Shown piece by piece: positions 5,378 through 5,764 of a DNA stretch of 5,764 nucleotides (position 1 is its first letter; each line of letters begins with the position of its first letter). The stretch lies in contig JAHEJH010000157.1 of the NCBI GenBank assembly GCA_024638905.1, forward strand, positions 1 to 5,764. The letters are read 5' to 3'. The stretch is from Luminiphilus sp. Lineage in GTDB: Bacteria > Pseudomonadota > Gammaproteobacteria > Pseudomonadales > Halieaceae. The notes below the pieces were generated by a model that had not been told where the DNA came from, ran no database searches, and saw nothing but the letters and a program-made list of their open reading frames with translations. Both the position numbers and the translations under genes were made by a program.

Positions 5378-5764
5378 AAGCGGGTAACGCTGCCGATTGG
5401 GGCCCTGATTCGAGTGCATGGGAGGCGTGGTCTCGCACGGTGATACAGAATCGTCTCGCGCAGCACGCGCGGGGTATCGATAGAGCAGATGAGGCGCTCC
5501 TGCGAGGGGCCTATCATGACGACGGCACCGTTGATTACGGTTCACTACAAGGGTCAGCGGCTGAGTTTGCGGCAGCGATTGCCGCGATGCACGACGGCGC
5601 GCCCATGTCCTCGCACCGCACCAGCAACCTATGGATCGCGATTGAAGGCCACAGTGCCATTAGCGAGAGTTATGTGATGGCCTGGGTAACTTTGCCCACC
5701 GATGGTGATCCACAGCCGCACCTGGTAGGGGGGCGTTACCTCGATCGGCACAGCTATAAGCACG
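5365..5764 (+). CDS. SnoaL-like (NTF2-fold) protein, partial at right edge
   Basis: An open frame of 133 codons runs from the ATG at 5365 past the right edge. An in-frame TAG directly precedes this ATG (5362-5364), so it is the first possible start. There is no signal peptide, so the product should be cytoplasmic. The sequence has the pattern of SnoaL_4-type proteins: a helix ending in RGIDRADEALLRGAYHDDGT (about 37-55) with D43, Y50, H51 and D53, then G..AEFA (63-69), a conserved-type His at H84 followed by a beta strand (SNLWIAIEGHSA), ESYVMAW (101-107), and GRYLDR (123-128). The C-terminal strand, usually with a Trp, is cut off. Relatives include polyketide cyclases, dehydratases and isomerases, and the fold is shared with ring-hydroxylating dioxygenase beta subunits. 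It lies 60 bp after Rieske copy B and is probably in the same operon, as a likely partner or next-step enzyme. The second pairing of a Rieske gene with a SnoaL gene supports a functional link. Confidence 0.85.
   Translation, partial: MTSHQAGNAADWGPDSSAWEAWSRTVIQNRLAQHARGIDRADEALLRGAYHDDGTVDYGSLQGSAAEFAAAIAAMHDGAPMSSHRTSNLWIAIEGHSAISESYVMAWVTLPTDGDPQPHLVGGRYLDRHSYKH

Noticed and set aside
1..5764. tRNA, rRNA, CRISPR array, insertion sequence, attachment site or replication origin
   Set aside because: No cloverleaf-like segments, regularly spaced repeats, transposase frames or terminal inverted repeats were seen on either strand.

Overview
The window looks like part of a catabolic gene cluster from an aerobic Gram-negative bacterium, most plausibly a marine gammaproteobacterium of the Halieaceae/Spongiibacteraceae type. 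This is inferred from protein style, a GC content that looks mid-50s percent by eye, Shine-Dalgarno-led genes, and the combination of Rieske oxygenases, SnoaL-like proteins and an MDR-type reductase. The taxon cannot be proved from the sequence alone.

Layout. The left third is on the minus strand. An NADP-dependent, zinc-free MDR oxidoreductase of the CurA/leukotriene-B4-dehydrogenase type (712-1740) is followed 75 bp downstream by a membrane-anchored protein that starts at a TTG and runs off the left edge (636-1). That second gene has no ATG and is easily missed. A 138-bp divergent intergenic region (1741-1878) holds a plausible sigma70 promoter for the rightward genes, a small dyad, and a perfect 16-bp tandem duplication ending five bases before the first rightward start codon.

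The right two thirds are one plus-strand run of genes. It contains a first Rieske non-heme iron oxygenase large subunit (1879-3255), a possible 29-aa ORF coupled to it by a TAATG overlap (3255-3344), an exported SnoaL/NTF2-like protein with a signal peptide (3370-3930), a second, paralogous Rieske large subunit (3970-5304), and a second SnoaL-like protein without a signal peptide (5365 to the right edge). No intergenic stretch exceeds 140 bp, and no terminator, RNA gene, mobile element or CRISPR array was seen.

How it may work together. Both Rieske proteins keep all four [2Fe-2S] ligands and the 2-His-1-carboxylate iron site, so both are predicted to be active. Beta subunits of ring-hydroxylating dioxygenases have the same NTF2-like cone fold as SnoaL proteins. 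The alternating pattern Rieske / SnoaL-like / Rieske / SnoaL-like therefore suggests two oxygenase modules, or two oxygenases with dedicated substrate-handling or isomerase partners, acting on an aromatic, alicyclic or steroid-like compound. The divergent CurA-type reductase could reduce an enone intermediate. No ferredoxin or ferredoxin reductase lies in the window, so electrons must come from elsewhere. The oddest point is that the SnoaL-like protein between the two cytoplasmic oxygenases carries an export signal.
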